DNA of 47,364 nucleotides from an uncultured Eubacteriales bacterium (GCA_900544985.1 UQXK01000009.1:1-47364); one strand, 5' to 3'. Shown: positions 16,587-24,486, numbered from the stretch's first letter. The notes: generated from the sequence alone by a model not told the origin. A program made the numbers and translations.

Positions 16587-18140
16587 TTAATCCTCCACAA
16601 CGTAGTGAGCGCCTATGCTCTCTTTTCTCGCGACGGCTCCGTCGAATATCATTTTCGCGCATGAGAGCATATTGTAATATTTAAAACCAAGCTCCGTGCA
16701 TATATCGGAGTTTGCAACTTCTTCTATGAGTTTATTTACGGTCTCCTGCCCTTTTGCCATACCGGATGGAGTGCGGACAGGTCCCGCGTATTTTGTAACG
16801 ATATTTCTGAGTTCATTTATCTTTTCGGAGATATTCTTTATTTCCGTACCGCACTTCGCGGTGCTGTTATCGGGAAATCTTTCGGGGCGTCTTATCGGTT
16901 TAAAGTTTGCTTTTATATGTTCTGCCGCACGGCGTCCGAACACAAGACATTCGAGCATGGAATTGCTTGCAAGTCTGTTGGCGCCGTGAACTCCCGTCGA
17001 AGAACACTCTCCGCAGGCATAAAGTCCGTTAACGGTGCTCATGGCATCAAGATCCGTCTTTATTCCGCCCATAAGATAATGCTGTGACGGACGAACCGGA
17101 ATCCACGCTTTCGGAACATCTACGCCGCGTTTTTTGCACTCTTCGTATATCGTCGGGAATCGCTTTGAGAAGAAATCTTCGCTCATCGACGAAACGTCAA
17201 GGAACACTCTGTCCTCGCCTATGCGATCCATTTCTTTTATTATCTCGCGGGTAACTATATCTCTGGGCGCAAGGTCGGCACGCGGATGTTTTCCCTGCAT
17301 AAACGCTTCACCATGGCTGTTTCGGAGTATTCCGCCCTCTCCTCTTACGGCTTCGGAAATAAGAAACGCGCGCTTTGATACCCAGTTATCGGAAACAAGC
17401 GTCGTCGGGTGGAACTGTACAAGCTCCATGCCGAATATATCCGCTCCCGCACGCTTTGCCGCGGCAATACCGTCGCCGACGGCTCCGTCAGGATTTGTCG
17501 TAGTGGTATAAAGATATCCCGCGCCGCCAGTCGCCACGATGATATTCGACGAAAGTATGATCTTCATTTTTCCTTCGCCATCTCCGTCGGAAACAACGGC
17601 ACCGTACACACCGTCCTCATCCGTGAGGAAATCCGTCATATATGTGTTGAAAAGGATCGTTATATTCTTTCTTTCAAGTGCGATCTCTCCGAGGCGCCTT
17701 GTCGTTTCGCGTCCCGTTGCGTCACCGCCGCAATGAACTATTCTTCTGTGGCTGTGTCCGCCCTCGCGAGTTATCATAAGCTCTCCCTCGGCATTGTGAT
17801 CAAAAGGAACGCTGAGCTCGCAAAGTTCGCGTATGTCCTTTGGTCCTTCCTCAACAAGGAGTTTTACAGCCTTTTCGTCGCAAAGTCCCGCGCCCGCCAC
17901 AAGAGTATCCTCGATATGCGATTCATAAATATCATCGGGCGCTATGACGGAAGCTATTCCGCCCTGCGCAAGCCACGAATTCGATTTTTCTATCGTCGCT
18001 TTCGTTATAACCGTAACTTTCATCGAAGGGTCGAGATGGAGCGCCGCATAAAGCCCCGCTATACCGGAGCCTATGATGAGTACATCGGCTTTCTCGATCG
18101 GAAGTTCATTATAATCTGTTTTAAAAATAAAACGGTCCAT
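16587..18140 (-). CDS. nadB: L-aspartate oxidase NadB
   Basis: A 517-aa flavoprotein that oxidises L-aspartate to iminoaspartate, the first step of de novo NAD synthesis. The FAD-binding motif is IIGSGIAGLYAALHLD near residues 21-36; SNSWLAQGGIA, EGGHSHRRIVHCGGDATG, QFHPT, and the active-site RPSQHYLMGGIKTDLDA with CGECSSTGVHGANRLASNS follow. I choose the ATG at 18140 (MDRFIF), preceded by AGAGG, over an upstream TTG. It is the first gene of a very long minus-strand block with a promoter at 18235-18263. Confidence 0.95.
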   Translation of the reverse strand: MDRFIFKTDYNELPIEKADVLIIGSGIAGLYAALHLDPSMKVTVITKATIEKSNSWLAQGGIASVIAPDDIYESHIEDTLVAGAGLCDEKAVKLLVEEGPKDIRELCELSVPFDHNAEGELMITREGGHSHRRIVHCGGDATGRETTRRLGEIALERKNITILFNTYMTDFLTDEDGVYGAVVSDGDGEGKMKIILSSNIIVATGGAGYLYTTTTNPDGAVGDGIAAAKRAGADIFGMELVQFHPTTLVSDNWVSKRAFLISEAVRGEGGILRNSHGEAFMQGKHPRADLAPRDIVTREIIKEMDRIGEDRVFLDVSSMSEDFFSKRFPTIYEECKKRGVDVPKAWIPVRPSQHYLMGGIKTDLDAMSTVNGLYACGECSSTGVHGANRLASNSMLECLVFGRRAAEHIKANFKPIRRPERFPDNSTAKCGTEIKNISEKINELRNIVTKYAGPVRTPSGMAKGQETVNKLIEEVANSDICTELGFKYYNMLSCAKMIFDGAVARKESIGAHYVVED

Positions 18141-18234
18141 ATTTCTGCCTCTTTTCAAAATAAAACAACATCAAACTGACACTGTGTCCGCTCTGCAATG
18201 AGAGCACTAAATAAATATATATAGATTACAGAAT

Positions 18235-18263
18235 ATGATATCATAAAATCGCTTGTCTTTCAA
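18235..18263 (-). promoter_or_regulatory. Promoter of the nadBC-ruv block, with operator-like palindrome downstream
   Basis: Read on the minus strand: -35 TTGAAA (18258-18263), 17-base spacer, -10 TATCAT (18235-18240). About 45 bases downstream is the palindrome GACACTGTGTC (18178-18188), and at 18190-18205 a small hairpin (GCTCT, AGAGC). NAD-synthesis operons in Bacillota are commonly controlled by the repressor NiaR. That this palindrome is its operator is a guess. Confidence 0.65.
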
Positions 18264-18343
18264 TACATTTGCGCAATATTTACACAATATTCACGCAGTT
18301 TTTTCCTGTTTTGTAAATTTATTTTTCCGAAAAATGTTTTTTA

Positions 18344-18372
18344 TTTACTTTTTCGAAAAATCGGTGTATCAT
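18344..18372 (+). promoter_or_regulatory. Promoter of dusB
   Basis: -35 TTTACT (18344-18349), 17-base spacer, -10 TATCAT (18367-18372), about 32 bases before the dusB ATG. It is divergent from the nadB promoter. The near-repeated TTTTTCCGAAAAAT and TTTTTCGAAAAATC at 18322-18362 flank the -35. Confidence 0.65.
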
Positions 18373-18403
18373 AAAAATCATTAAAGAAAAGGAACTCCGT
18401 ATT

Positions 18404-19405
18404 ATGACAGAAAACAAAAAAGGAAAATGTCTGCCGTGGAAAATAGCGCTTGCGCCTATGGCGGGAGAGGGAGATTTCACGTTCCGCAGCGCGTGCAAAC
18501 GCTTCGGCGCGGAATATCTCGTTTCCGAAATGATATCCGCAAAAGCGATATGCTATAACGACCATAAAACTCCACAGCTTGCCAAAATACGCAAAGAAGA
18601 AATGCCGATAGCGCTTCAAATATTCGGCAGCGAACCCGAATATATGGCTCGTGCGGCGGATTTTTTGATAAATTTATCATGCAGAGAAGGCACTCCGTGC
18701 GCCGCAATAGACATAAATATGGGATGTCCCGTAAACAAGGTGGTAAAATGCGGCGAAGGAAGCGCGCTTATGAAAAATCCGAAACTCGCCGGTGAAATAA
18801 TAAGCGCCGTAAAAAAGATATGCGGCAACACGCCCGTAACAGTCAAAATGCGCCTGGGATGGGACTTATCTTCGATAAACGTTGTGGAAATGGCAAAGAT
18901 TGCGGAACAAAACGGCGCGGAAGCGGTATGCGTCCATGCCAGGACGCGCGAACAATTATACATGCCGGGAGTGGATATTTCATACATAAAAAAAGTGAAG
19001 GAAAGCGTATCTGTTCCCGTCATAGGAAACGGAGACATTTTCTCCGCCGAAGATGCGCTTAATATGTTCGGAAAAACCGGATGCGACGCCGTTGCAATAG
19101 CGCGCGGAGCGCTCGGAAATCCGTTTATTTTCAGTGAGATAAAAGCCGCAATGGAAAACATTCCGTATTCCCCTCCCACTCCGAAAGAAAGAATAAACGA
19201 GGCGCTTTTCGAAACAAGAATGCGAATGGAAGACAAAGGCGACTATATCGGTCTTCGCGAAAGCAGAACGCACATAGCTCATTTTACAAAATCGCTTCGA
19301 GGGTCTGCCGCGATACGTGCAAAAATAAACGCCATAGAGGAATTTTCCGAACTCGAATCCCTTCTTCTCGAATACGCCGAATCTCTTGAAAACGAAAGCA
19401 TATAG
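18404..19405 (+). CDS. dusB: tRNA-dihydrouridine synthase, DusB type
   Basis: A 333-aa FMN enzyme that reduces uridine to dihydrouridine in tRNA. Motifs in order: LAPMAGEGDFTFRSACKRFGA (FMN site), VSEMISAKAI, DINMGCPVNKVVKCGEGSALM with the catalytic Cys in GCP, KMRLGWD, VHARTREQLYMPGVD and GNGDIFS, then GCDAVAIARGALGNPFIF. The N-terminal part reads MTENKKGKCLPWK and is short. Monocistronic by layout: it is followed by hairpins and repeat copy B. Bacillota often place dusB elsewhere (next to lysS), so no operon partner is implied. Confidence 0.94.
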   Translation: MTENKKGKCLPWKIALAPMAGEGDFTFRSACKRFGAEYLVSEMISAKAICYNDHKTPQLAKIRKEEMPIALQIFGSEPEYMARAADFLINLSCREGTPCAAIDINMGCPVNKVVKCGEGSALMKNPKLAGEIISAVKKICGNTPVTVKMRLGWDLSSINVVEMAKIAEQNGAEAVCVHARTREQLYMPGVDISYIKKVKESVSVPVIGNGDIFSAEDALNMFGKTGCDAVAIARGALGNPFIFSEIKAAMENIPYSPPTPKERINEALFETRMRMEDKGDYIGLRESRTHIAHFTKSLRGSAAIRAKINAIEEFSELESLLLEYAESLENESI

Positions 19406-19409
19406 CCCA

Positions 19410-19436
19410 CCTACTTTTCTTTCGGAGAAAAGTAGG
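19410..19436. terminator. Hairpin after dusB
   Basis: An 11-base perfect stem (CCTACTTTTCT, loop TTCGG, complement) starts 4 bases after the dusB stop. A second hairpin (TACCTTT and complement) lies at 19458-19480. The T-run is inside the stem, not after it, so terminator activity is only probable. Confidence 0.5.
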
Positions 19437-19473
19437 CAAAAGAACTTCGTTCAAACTTACCTTTTCCCCTCAG

Positions 19474-19605
19474 AAAGGTAGACATAAGAACTTTCACACC
19501 GAACACACCACTTTATTTAGGCGAAGCTTTTGGGATTCCAAAGGACTTTTCCCGAAAAGTCCTTTGATCGGGGTCCCACGGCGGAAGCCCCCAACTGATA
19601 ATGCC
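19474..19605 (+). repeat. Dispersed intergenic repeat, copy B
   Basis: A full-length copy of the repeat family. In order: AAAGGTAGACATAAGAAC, CACACCGAA, GGCGAAGCTTTTG, a 26-base near-palindrome at 19540-19565 (arms AAAGGACTTTTC), a G/C-rich segment and CCCCAACTGATAATGCC. Copy C, inverted, keeps the same order. It lies between convergent dusB and the small minus-strand gene at 19639. The base changes in the palindrome arms (AAAGGAC here, AAGAAAC in A and C) are matched in both arms. Confidence 0.8.
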
Positions 19606-19624
19606 ACATTTCACTCTCACAAAG

Positions 19625-19653
19625 AAAAAAGACCGTTTTCACGGTCTTTTTTT
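19625..19653. terminator. Bidirectional terminator
   Basis: Stem AAAAAAGACCG / CGGTCTTTTTTT with loop TTTTCA. The hairpin overlaps the stop codon (TGA, complement of 19639-19641) of the small minus-strand gene and can end transcription from both sides. Confidence 0.8.
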
Positions 19654-19887
19654 CTCCATGTATTCCATTAAAAGACTTCCGCCGACGCTTAAAAGCAAGC
19701 TCATCATTATGCTTTCTATAATCGCGTAGACAGTTTCACTCCCCGCCACAAGCTCAAATGTTTCGCGGGAATATATGTAGTACAAAAGATACGCCGCCTG
19801 AATAAATACAAGCGGAGATGTCAGCTTCAATATAAGTGACGAAAAATGCCCGAAAGACGATAACATAAGACTTCTTATTTTTTTCAT
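19639..19887 (-). CDS. Small membrane protein, unknown function
   Basis: An 82-aa protein. Two hydrophobic segments are visible: LTSPLVFIQAAYLLYYIY and AIIESIMMSLLLSVGGSLLM, separated by a short polar loop, with basic residues at both ends (MKKIRS and MEKKRP), so a two-helix membrane protein with both ends inside the cell. The start at 19887 is chosen because AAAGAGG lies 8 bases upstream, within a longer open frame. A -10-like TATAAT lies at 19922-19927 on the minus strand with no good -35. No family recognised. Confidence 0.6.
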   Translation of the reverse strand: MKKIRSLMLSSFGHFSSLILKLTSPLVFIQAAYLLYYIYSRETFELVAGSETVYAIIESIMMSLLLSVGGSLLMEYMEKKRP

Positions 19888-20113
19888 TTTATTTTCCTCT
19901 TTCAAGATTGCTTTTATTTATATTATACATTGCTCTTTATCCGTTTGCATCTGATTTTTACAGGAACAAATGTCAAAATCAGGTATATATATTCATTTTA
20001 TTTATATTTATTCATTTTTAATTTTGCTTTCGACATTTTTTGACGTATAAACGGGATAAATAGCTCAAAACTCCAATTGCACTTCCCCATTCCCTTATAT
20101 TATTTGTCGTATA

Positions 20114-20142
20114 TTGTCGAATCTTCACTTTTGATGCATAAT
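20114..20142 (+). promoter_or_regulatory. Candidate promoter for the 90-aa protein gene
   Basis: -35 TTGTCG, 17-base spacer, -10 CATAAT. It is followed at 20144-20165 by a hairpin (TTCCTTC, loop TTTACA, GAAGGAA). The rest of the 324-base gap 19888-20211 is AT-rich and shows nothing else I can support. Confidence 0.45.
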
Positions 20143-20211
20143 CTTCCTTCTTTACAGAAGGAAAGAAATGTATTATTTTATTACAAACAGTTAAATTTCA
20201 AAGGGGAAAGC

Positions 20212-20484
20212 ATGAACTTTTTTCACAACGACACAGTTATTTTCGCAAAACATTTTTCAAAAAACGGCATACATATAATATATCGGATTTTAGAAACGGA
20301 AAACGAGCAAAACACGCTGTTTTCTCTTCTCATATCAGCAAGTTCCGAAGAGAAGATACAGGATTTTTTCATATCAAATTTTTCGAACAGCAAAAAAGAA
20401 GCGGAAAATGCCGCAAAATCCATGTTCAAAAACAGAGTTTTGCCAACAGAGATAAAATATTTATTTTCCGACGGGACATTTTGA
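20212..20484 (+). CDS. Small hypothetical protein, possibly DUF6514-like
   Basis: A 90-aa protein starting MNFFHND, with AAAGGGGAAAG directly upstream; an open frame continues upstream but has no comparable ribosome binding site. It has no membrane segment. The pattern of a short beta-rich first half, then a helical segment (SKKEAENAAKSMFKNRVLP) and an aromatic-acidic end (TEIKYLFSDGTF) reminds me of the clostridial DUF6514 family, but the match is from memory and weak. No function can be given. It stands alone, with a 346-base gap before nrdR. Confidence 0.55.
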   Translation: MNFFHNDTVIFAKHFSKNGIHIIYRILETENEQNTLFSLLISASSEEKIQDFFISNFSNSKKEAENAAKSMFKNRVLPTEIKYLFSDGTF

Positions 20485-20548
20485 CGCAAAAAAGCGGCAA
20501 AAAACGCCCTTGCGTTTTGTACATTTTTACAGAATTTGTATTTTGTAT

Positions 20549-20577
20549 TTGATTTCTTTACCATATTGTGGTATAAT
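20549..20577 (+). promoter_or_regulatory. Promoter upstream of nrdR
   Basis: -35 TTGATT (20549-20554), 17-base spacer, -10 TATAAT (20572-20577). The predicted start falls in the first of two direct repeats, giving a leader of about 250 bases before nrdR. Confidence 0.75.
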
Positions 20578-20710
20578 AGCCCTACAAAACAAAGTTTGGT
20601 ATTCATCATACTGAATAAACAGCCAAACATCAAACGGGCATAGCCGTATTGAATACTATTGCTTATAGCCCTACAAAATGTAATTTTGTATTTATCATAT
20701 CGAATATAAA
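20576..20710 (+). repeat. Pair of direct repeats with internal palindromes in the nrdR leader
   Basis: Two copies of a 45-base sequence, at 20576-20619 and 20665-20710, each begin ATAGCCCTACAAAA and end GAATAWAA. Each has an internal inverted repeat: TACAAAAC, 3 bases, GTTTGGTA (one mismatch) and TACAAAAT, 3 bases, ATTTTGTA (perfect). A shortened third match (ATAGCC then TATTGAATA) lies between them near 20641. They could be operators, tandem promoters or small mobile remnants. Confidence 0.7.
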
Positions 20711-20830
20711 GTTGACAATCCGTCGATTTACCAATTTCTTATATAAGTATTTATAACACTGAAAATATCAATAAACATACGAAAACAACATGATCACTGC
20801 ACCGTCAAATACAACGGAGGTATAAATATT

Positions 20831-21295
20831 ATGAAATGTCCGAAATGCGGTTATACAGAAAGTAAAGTAGTGGATTCCAGACCGACAGAGGAAGGCTCTA
20901 TAATCAGACGCAGACGCGAATGTCTGTCTTGTCAAAACCGCTTTACAACATACGAAGCCGTGGAAACACTGCCCCTTCTCGTAATAAAAAAAGACAAGAC
21001 CAGAGAAGCTTTCGACAAAAACAAGCTTTTGGGCGGAATAATAAAAGCCTGCAACAAACGCCCCGTTACAATGAGCCAGATGGAAAAAGCGGCTAACGAG
21101 ATAGAATTCGAGCTTCAAAACACGCTGTCAAATGAGATTCCCTCATCAAAAATAGGCGTTCTCGTCATGGATAAGCTCAAAAATCTCGACGAAGTTGCAT
21201 ATATAAGATTCGCTTCCGTTTACAGAGAATTCAAGGATCTGGAAACATTCCTGGAAGAACTCGAAAACATAAAATCCCAACGTGACGGAAAATAA
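20831..21295 (+). CDS. nrdR: Transcriptional repressor NrdR
   Basis: A 154-aa repressor of ribonucleotide reductase genes. The zinc ribbon is C3-x2-C6 ... C31-x2-C34 (MKCPKCGYTESKVVDSR, RRRRECLSCQNRFTTYE); the rest is an ATP-cone domain that reads ATP/dATP levels (LLVIKKDKTREAFDKNKL, then YIRFASVYREFKD). The start has GGAGGTATAAATATT ATG. No ribonucleotide reductase gene is in the window, so it acts in trans. A 346-base upstream gap carries a promoter and a duplicated element. Confidence 0.97.
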   Translation: MKCPKCGYTESKVVDSRPTEEGSIIRRRRECLSCQNRFTTYEAVETLPLLVIKKDKTREAFDKNKLLGGIIKACNKRPVTMSQMEKAANEIEFELQNTLSNEIPSSKIGVLVMDKLKNLDEVAYIRFASVYREFKDLETFLEELENIKSQRDGK

Positions 21296-21303
21296 ACGAA
21301 ATC

Positions 21304-21322
21304 AAGACTTCGGTCTTTTTAT
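21304..21322 (+). terminator. Weak terminator after nrdR
   Basis: A short stem AAGAC, TTCG tetraloop, GTCTT is followed by TTTATAT. The stem is only 5 bases but closed by a stable UUCG loop. Confidence 0.55.
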
Positions 21323-21366
21323 ATAGATTTTTATAAAATATATTTTCGTTCGGAGGATCATAAATT

Positions 21367-22284
21367 ATGATATCAATAAAAGAAGCAGCTTATAAAAATT
21401 TCGGAAAATGCCTTGCCATATCAAACGACTTTATGGAGGTTTTGGTCACGGTCGACGTGGGTCCGCGCATAATAAAATGCAACCTTCTCGGTCACGAAAA
21501 CATGATGTTTGAAGATGTGGAGCGCAAATTCTCTCACGATGTTTCTTCGTCTTTCGGTCCCGGCAAAACATGGTATACTTACGGCGGTCACCGTATTTGG
21601 ATGAGTCCGGAAAGCTTTCCCGCAACATATTATCCCGACAATGACAAAGTTGTATATTCGGCACATTCGAAAGGCGCGGATTTTTCGCCGATGACGCAAT
21701 CCGTGACAGGTCTTTCCCTTTCAATGAGCGTCGAAATTTCCGACACCGCCCCCGAAATAAAGATAACTCATACGATCAAAAACACGCTTAAAGCCCCTGT
21801 AAAAGGCGCTGTATGGTGTCTTTCGGTTATGGCTCCCGGCGGCATGGCGATAATTCCTCAGCCGACAGAAGATACGGGACTTCTCGCAAACAGAAGTATA
21901 GTACTCTGGCCGTACACAAAAATGACGGACAGCCGCGTATATTGGGCAGATAAATACATCGGTCTGTATCACGACGCATTCTCTCACGATGATATAAAGA
22001 TCGGCATTAACAATACTCTCGGAAAAGCCGCTTATATAAACAAAGGTCAGGCACTTGTAAAGAGATCCGAATATATAAAAGACGCGGAATATCCCGACTA
22101 CGGCTGTTCCACGGAGGAATTTTCGAATTCTCTTTTCCAGGAACTCGAATCCCTTTCCCCGCTCTATACGATAGGAAAAAACGAGTCTATAACACATACG
22201 GAAACATGGACACTTTTCGATAACATCGAAACTCCCGAAAGAACAAACGAGTCATTCGAAAGCGTAGCAAAAAAAATATTCTGA
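21367..22284 (+). CDS. DUF4380-type, galactose-mutarotase-like protein
   Basis: A 305-aa all-beta protein of the DUF4380 kind. The characteristic early segments are VDVGPRIIKCNLLGHENMMFE and YTYGGHRIWMSPESFPATYYPDN, followed by KITHTIKNTL, all typical of the mutarotase-like (beta-sandwich) superfamily that includes aldose epimerase and glycosidase domains. There is no signal peptide, so it is cytoplasmic. The ligand is likely a sugar; no catalytic pair can be named with confidence. It stands alone between nrdR and a terminator, with CGGAGGAT as ribosome binding site. Confidence 0.8.
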   Translation: MISIKEAAYKNFGKCLAISNDFMEVLVTVDVGPRIIKCNLLGHENMMFEDVERKFSHDVSSSFGPGKTWYTYGGHRIWMSPESFPATYYPDNDKVVYSAHSKGADFSPMTQSVTGLSLSMSVEISDTAPEIKITHTIKNTLKAPVKGAVWCLSVMAPGGMAIIPQPTEDTGLLANRSIVLWPYTKMTDSRVYWADKYIGLYHDAFSHDDIKIGINNTLGKAAYINKGQALVKRSEYIKDAEYPDYGCSTEEFSNSLFQELESLSPLYTIGKNESITHTETWTLFDNIETPERTNESFESVAKKIF

Positions 22285-22289
22285 TAAAA

Positions 22290-22328
22290 CAAAATCTCTT
22301 CCTCAAATACGGAAGAGATTTTGTGTTT
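22290..22328 (+). terminator. Terminator of the DUF4380 gene
   Basis: A perfect 13-base stem (CAAAATCTCTTCC and complement) with a 8-base loop, then TGTTTTT. Confidence 0.85.
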
Positions 22329-22423
22329 TTGGCAAACCGCACATCATAGCCGTTTTTGATTTTTCAAATTTCAACGAATCCGCAGAAAAAAATCATCAAC
22401 GGGTTTATAATAAAACAAAAAGA

Positions 22424-22468
22424 AAAATCCCGCCTCCCGAGTTGTTTCTTACGAGACGGGATTTTTTT
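22424..22468 (-). terminator. Terminator of the zur-znuC-znuB operon
   Basis: Stem AAAAATCCCG / CGGGATTTTT with an inner CTC/GAG pairing and T-runs on both sides, so it can act from both directions. It lies 20 bases past the znuB stop. The stretch 22329-22423 between the two terminators shows no other signal. Confidence 0.75.
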
Positions 22469-22488
22469 ATAAAATCACACAATTTTTA

Positions 22489-23343
22489 TTATGCTCTGCT
22501 CTTTTTCCTTAAAATAAGTCTTACGGCAGAACATATCAAAAACGAGAATACGTTGCACAAAACTATCGACGCACCTATCGGTGCGGAAAACGCGAAAGAC
22601 AAAAACATTCCCAAAAGAAAGCTTATCACCGATATTACGGACGATGACACAACGCAGGCAAAGAAGCTTTTGAAAATACGCATAGCCGATATCGCCGGGA
22701 AAATCACAAGCGCGGAAATCAAAAGCGTACCCATAAGGCGCATTCCCATTACGACGGTCACAGCGACAAGCACCGACATAAGAGCATTGTAAAATCCCGT
22801 ATTCATGCCCGAAGCGCGCGCAAACCGCTCGTCATACGAAAATGAAAATATCTGTGCGTAAAACAAGATAAAGACAACGATTATTATCGGAAAAAGTATG
22901 ACGGACGCGATAAAATCGGATTTCGTCACGGAAAGTATGCTTCCGAACATATAGCCGTTAAGGTCCGTATTGCTCCCCGTAAGCGATACTATCATTACGC
23001 CGACTGCAAGGGCGCCTGCGGAAAGCATGGCAATAGCGCTGTCGCCTTTTATTTTGCCGTTTTCTTTCAACTTCAAAAGAATGAATGAAGCGATGATAAC
23101 GACCGGAAGCGCCACCGCAAGCGGAGCCGCTCCGAGAGCAGACGCCACCGCAAGAGCGCCGAATCCGACATGGGAAAGTCCGTCGCCTATCATGGCGTAT
23201 CTCTTCGGCACAAGGCAAACGCCGAGAATCGCCGTACATACGGACAAAAGAAGCCCCGCAACAAGCGCACGAAGAGCAAAATCCATTTTTATATATTCAA
23301 AAAAGTCGCTTATAACACTCAAAAATTCATTAGTCAACGTCAT
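22489..23343 (-). CDS. znuB: Zinc/manganese-type ABC transporter permease
   Basis: A 284-aa membrane permease of the ABC-3 (ZnuB/MntB) family with about eight hydrophobic helices. Typical family segments are GLLLSVCTAILGVCLVPKRYAMIGDGLSHVGFGALAVA near the start and LMGTLLISALVIFPAISAMRI. I choose the ATG at 23343 (MTLTNE), which has CGGAGG upstream; a longer open frame of 26 extra codons runs inside znuC and is unlikely. It overlaps the ATPase gene by 14 bases. It is last in a Fur-family-regulated operon, so the metal is most likely zinc, but manganese or iron cannot be excluded. Confidence 0.88.
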   Translation of the reverse strand: MTLTNEFLSVISDFFEYIKMDFALRALVAGLLLSVCTAILGVCLVPKRYAMIGDGLSHVGFGALAVASALGAAPLAVALPVVIIASFILLKLKENGKIKGDSAIAMLSAGALAVGVMIVSLTGSNTDLNGYMFGSILSVTKSDFIASVILFPIIIVVFILFYAQIFSFSYDERFARASGMNTGFYNALMSVLVAVTVVMGMRLMGTLLISALVIFPAISAMRIFKSFFACVVSSSVISVISFLLGMFLSFAFSAPIGASIVLCNVFSFLICSAVRLILRKKSRA

Positions 23344-24043
23344 CGAAATGTCCTCCGAGGTATGAATGAGCAAGCTCCGTTTCCATATAATCGGCGGTAG
23401 TGCCGAAAAACAGCTGTTCATGCTTTATATGGAGTATATGGCTCGCGTATTTTTTAGCCGACATAACGTCGTGCGACACCATTATAACGGTTATTCCGTC
23501 TTTCTCGTTGAGTTCCTTTGTCATAGCGTAAAGCTCTTCCGTGACAACAGGGTCAAGAGACGCCGCGGGCTCGTCCATCACAAGCAGTTTTTCCGCGGAA
23601 CACAGCGCCCTTGCAAGAAGCACTCTTTTTTGCTGTCCGCCGGAAAGTTCCGAAAACGAACGCTTCGAAAATTCCTCTAACGAAAGTTTTTTCATCAGCA
23701 TATCGGCGCGCTCTTTTTCTTTTGCCGAATAGAAAAAGCGAAAGCCCCGCTTTCCGCAAAAGCCCGTTCTCACTATCTCTTTTACCGAGGCGGGAAAATC
23801 CGCGTTGGAGCTCTCTTTCTGCGGAAGATACCCTATTTTTCCTGCGCCCACGCCATCTCCGTACGATATCTTTCCGCCGTGAACTTTTTTAGTTCCCATT
23901 ACAGCGTTTATAAGCGTCGTTTTTCCGGAACCGTTCTCTCCGAGTATGCAGAGATAATCTCCTTCGTTCACGGTAAAGTTTATATTGTCCGCAACAATGT
24001 TTCCGTCATAAGAAAGAGAGACATTTTCACATCTGAGTATCAT
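23330..24043 (-). CDS. znuC: Zinc/manganese-type ABC transporter ATPase
   Basis: A 237-aa ATPase of the ZnuC/MntA kind. Walker A GENGSGKTT, signature ELSGGQQKRVLLARAL, Walker B LVMDEPAASLDP and H-loop MVSHDVMSA are intact, as is the family segment IGYLPQKESSNADFPASVKEIVRTG. The ATG at 24043 overlaps the regulator stop by 4 bases (ATGA), so the gene is translationally coupled to zur. No gene for the extracellular metal-binding protein is in this operon. Confidence 0.9.
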   Translation of the reverse strand: MILRCENVSLSYDGNIVADNINFTVNEGDYLCILGENGSGKTTLINAVMGTKKVHGGKISYGDGVGAGKIGYLPQKESSNADFPASVKEIVRTGFCGKRGFRFFYSAKEKERADMLMKKLSLEEFSKRSFSELSGGQQKRVLLARALCSAEKLLVMDEPAASLDPVVTEELYAMTKELNEKDGITVIMVSHDVMSAKKYASHILHIKHEQLFFGTTADYMETELAHSYLGGHFDDVD

Positions 24044-24456
24044 ATTTTTCCGTCCATTCTTTTTTTGCATTCGGAACACACGCCGCATATAACCGTAGAG
24101 CCCGGATCAAGAATAAATCCGTGATCTTTTTCCATATGTGCGCAGAATTTTTCCATAAGATCGCAGTTGAGGTGTATTATTTTACCGCATTCTTCGCATT
24201 TTAAATGAAAATGCTCGTTGCAGGCGTTGGCGCGGCTCACATAACGGTAAAATACGCTTTTGCCGTCATTGCCGACGGTCCTTATAAGTTCGCCGTCATC
24301 GCATAGCTTTCCGATAAGCCTGTAAACCGTGCTTTTCCCTGCGACATCTCCGCTCACCGCCGCGATTATTTCCGATGATGAGAGTTCCCTGTCGCAATTC
24401 TTTTCAAGATAATCCGTAAGACGCTTCCGCTGTACGGTATTGTAGGTGTTTTTCAT
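24040..24456 (-). CDS. zur: Fur-family metal-responsive repressor, probably Zur
   Basis: A 138-aa Fur-family regulator. The winged-helix part spans about residues 1-80 (RLTDYLEKNCDRELSSSEIIAAVSG, KSTVYRLIGKLCDDGE). The metal part has HFHLKCEECGKIIHLNCD and the CxxC pair ICGVCSEC that forms the structural zinc site. Zur, and not Fur or PerR, is inferred because the next two genes are ZnuCB-like. It is first in its operon, and a perfect 17-base palindrome covers its transcription start, which points to autoregulation. Confidence 0.87.
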   Translation of the reverse strand: MKNTYNTVQRKRLTDYLEKNCDRELSSSEIIAAVSGDVAGKSTVYRLIGKLCDDGELIRTVGNDGKSVFYRYVSRANACNEHFHLKCEECGKIIHLNCDLMEKFCAHMEKDHGFILDPGSTVICGVCSECKKRMDGKI

Positions 24457-24469
24457 TTTTCACCGCAAT

Positions 24470-24486
24470 ATGAGAATTATTCTCAT
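24470..24486 (-). promoter_or_regulatory. Fur/Zur-type operator
   Basis: A perfect palindrome ATGAGAATTATTCTCAT with the 7-1-7 core TGAGAAT-T-ATTCTCA that is typical of the Fur superfamily. It abuts the -10 box of the zur promoter and covers the predicted transcription start, 14 bases before the zur start codon. Binding here would block the operon. Confidence 0.85.

Noticed and set aside
18180..18400. Possible replication origin at the strand switch between nadB and dusB
   Set aside because: No DnaA boxes (TTATCCACA-like), no dnaA or other origin genes, and several later genes are again on the minus strand. It is an ordinary divergent promoter region.
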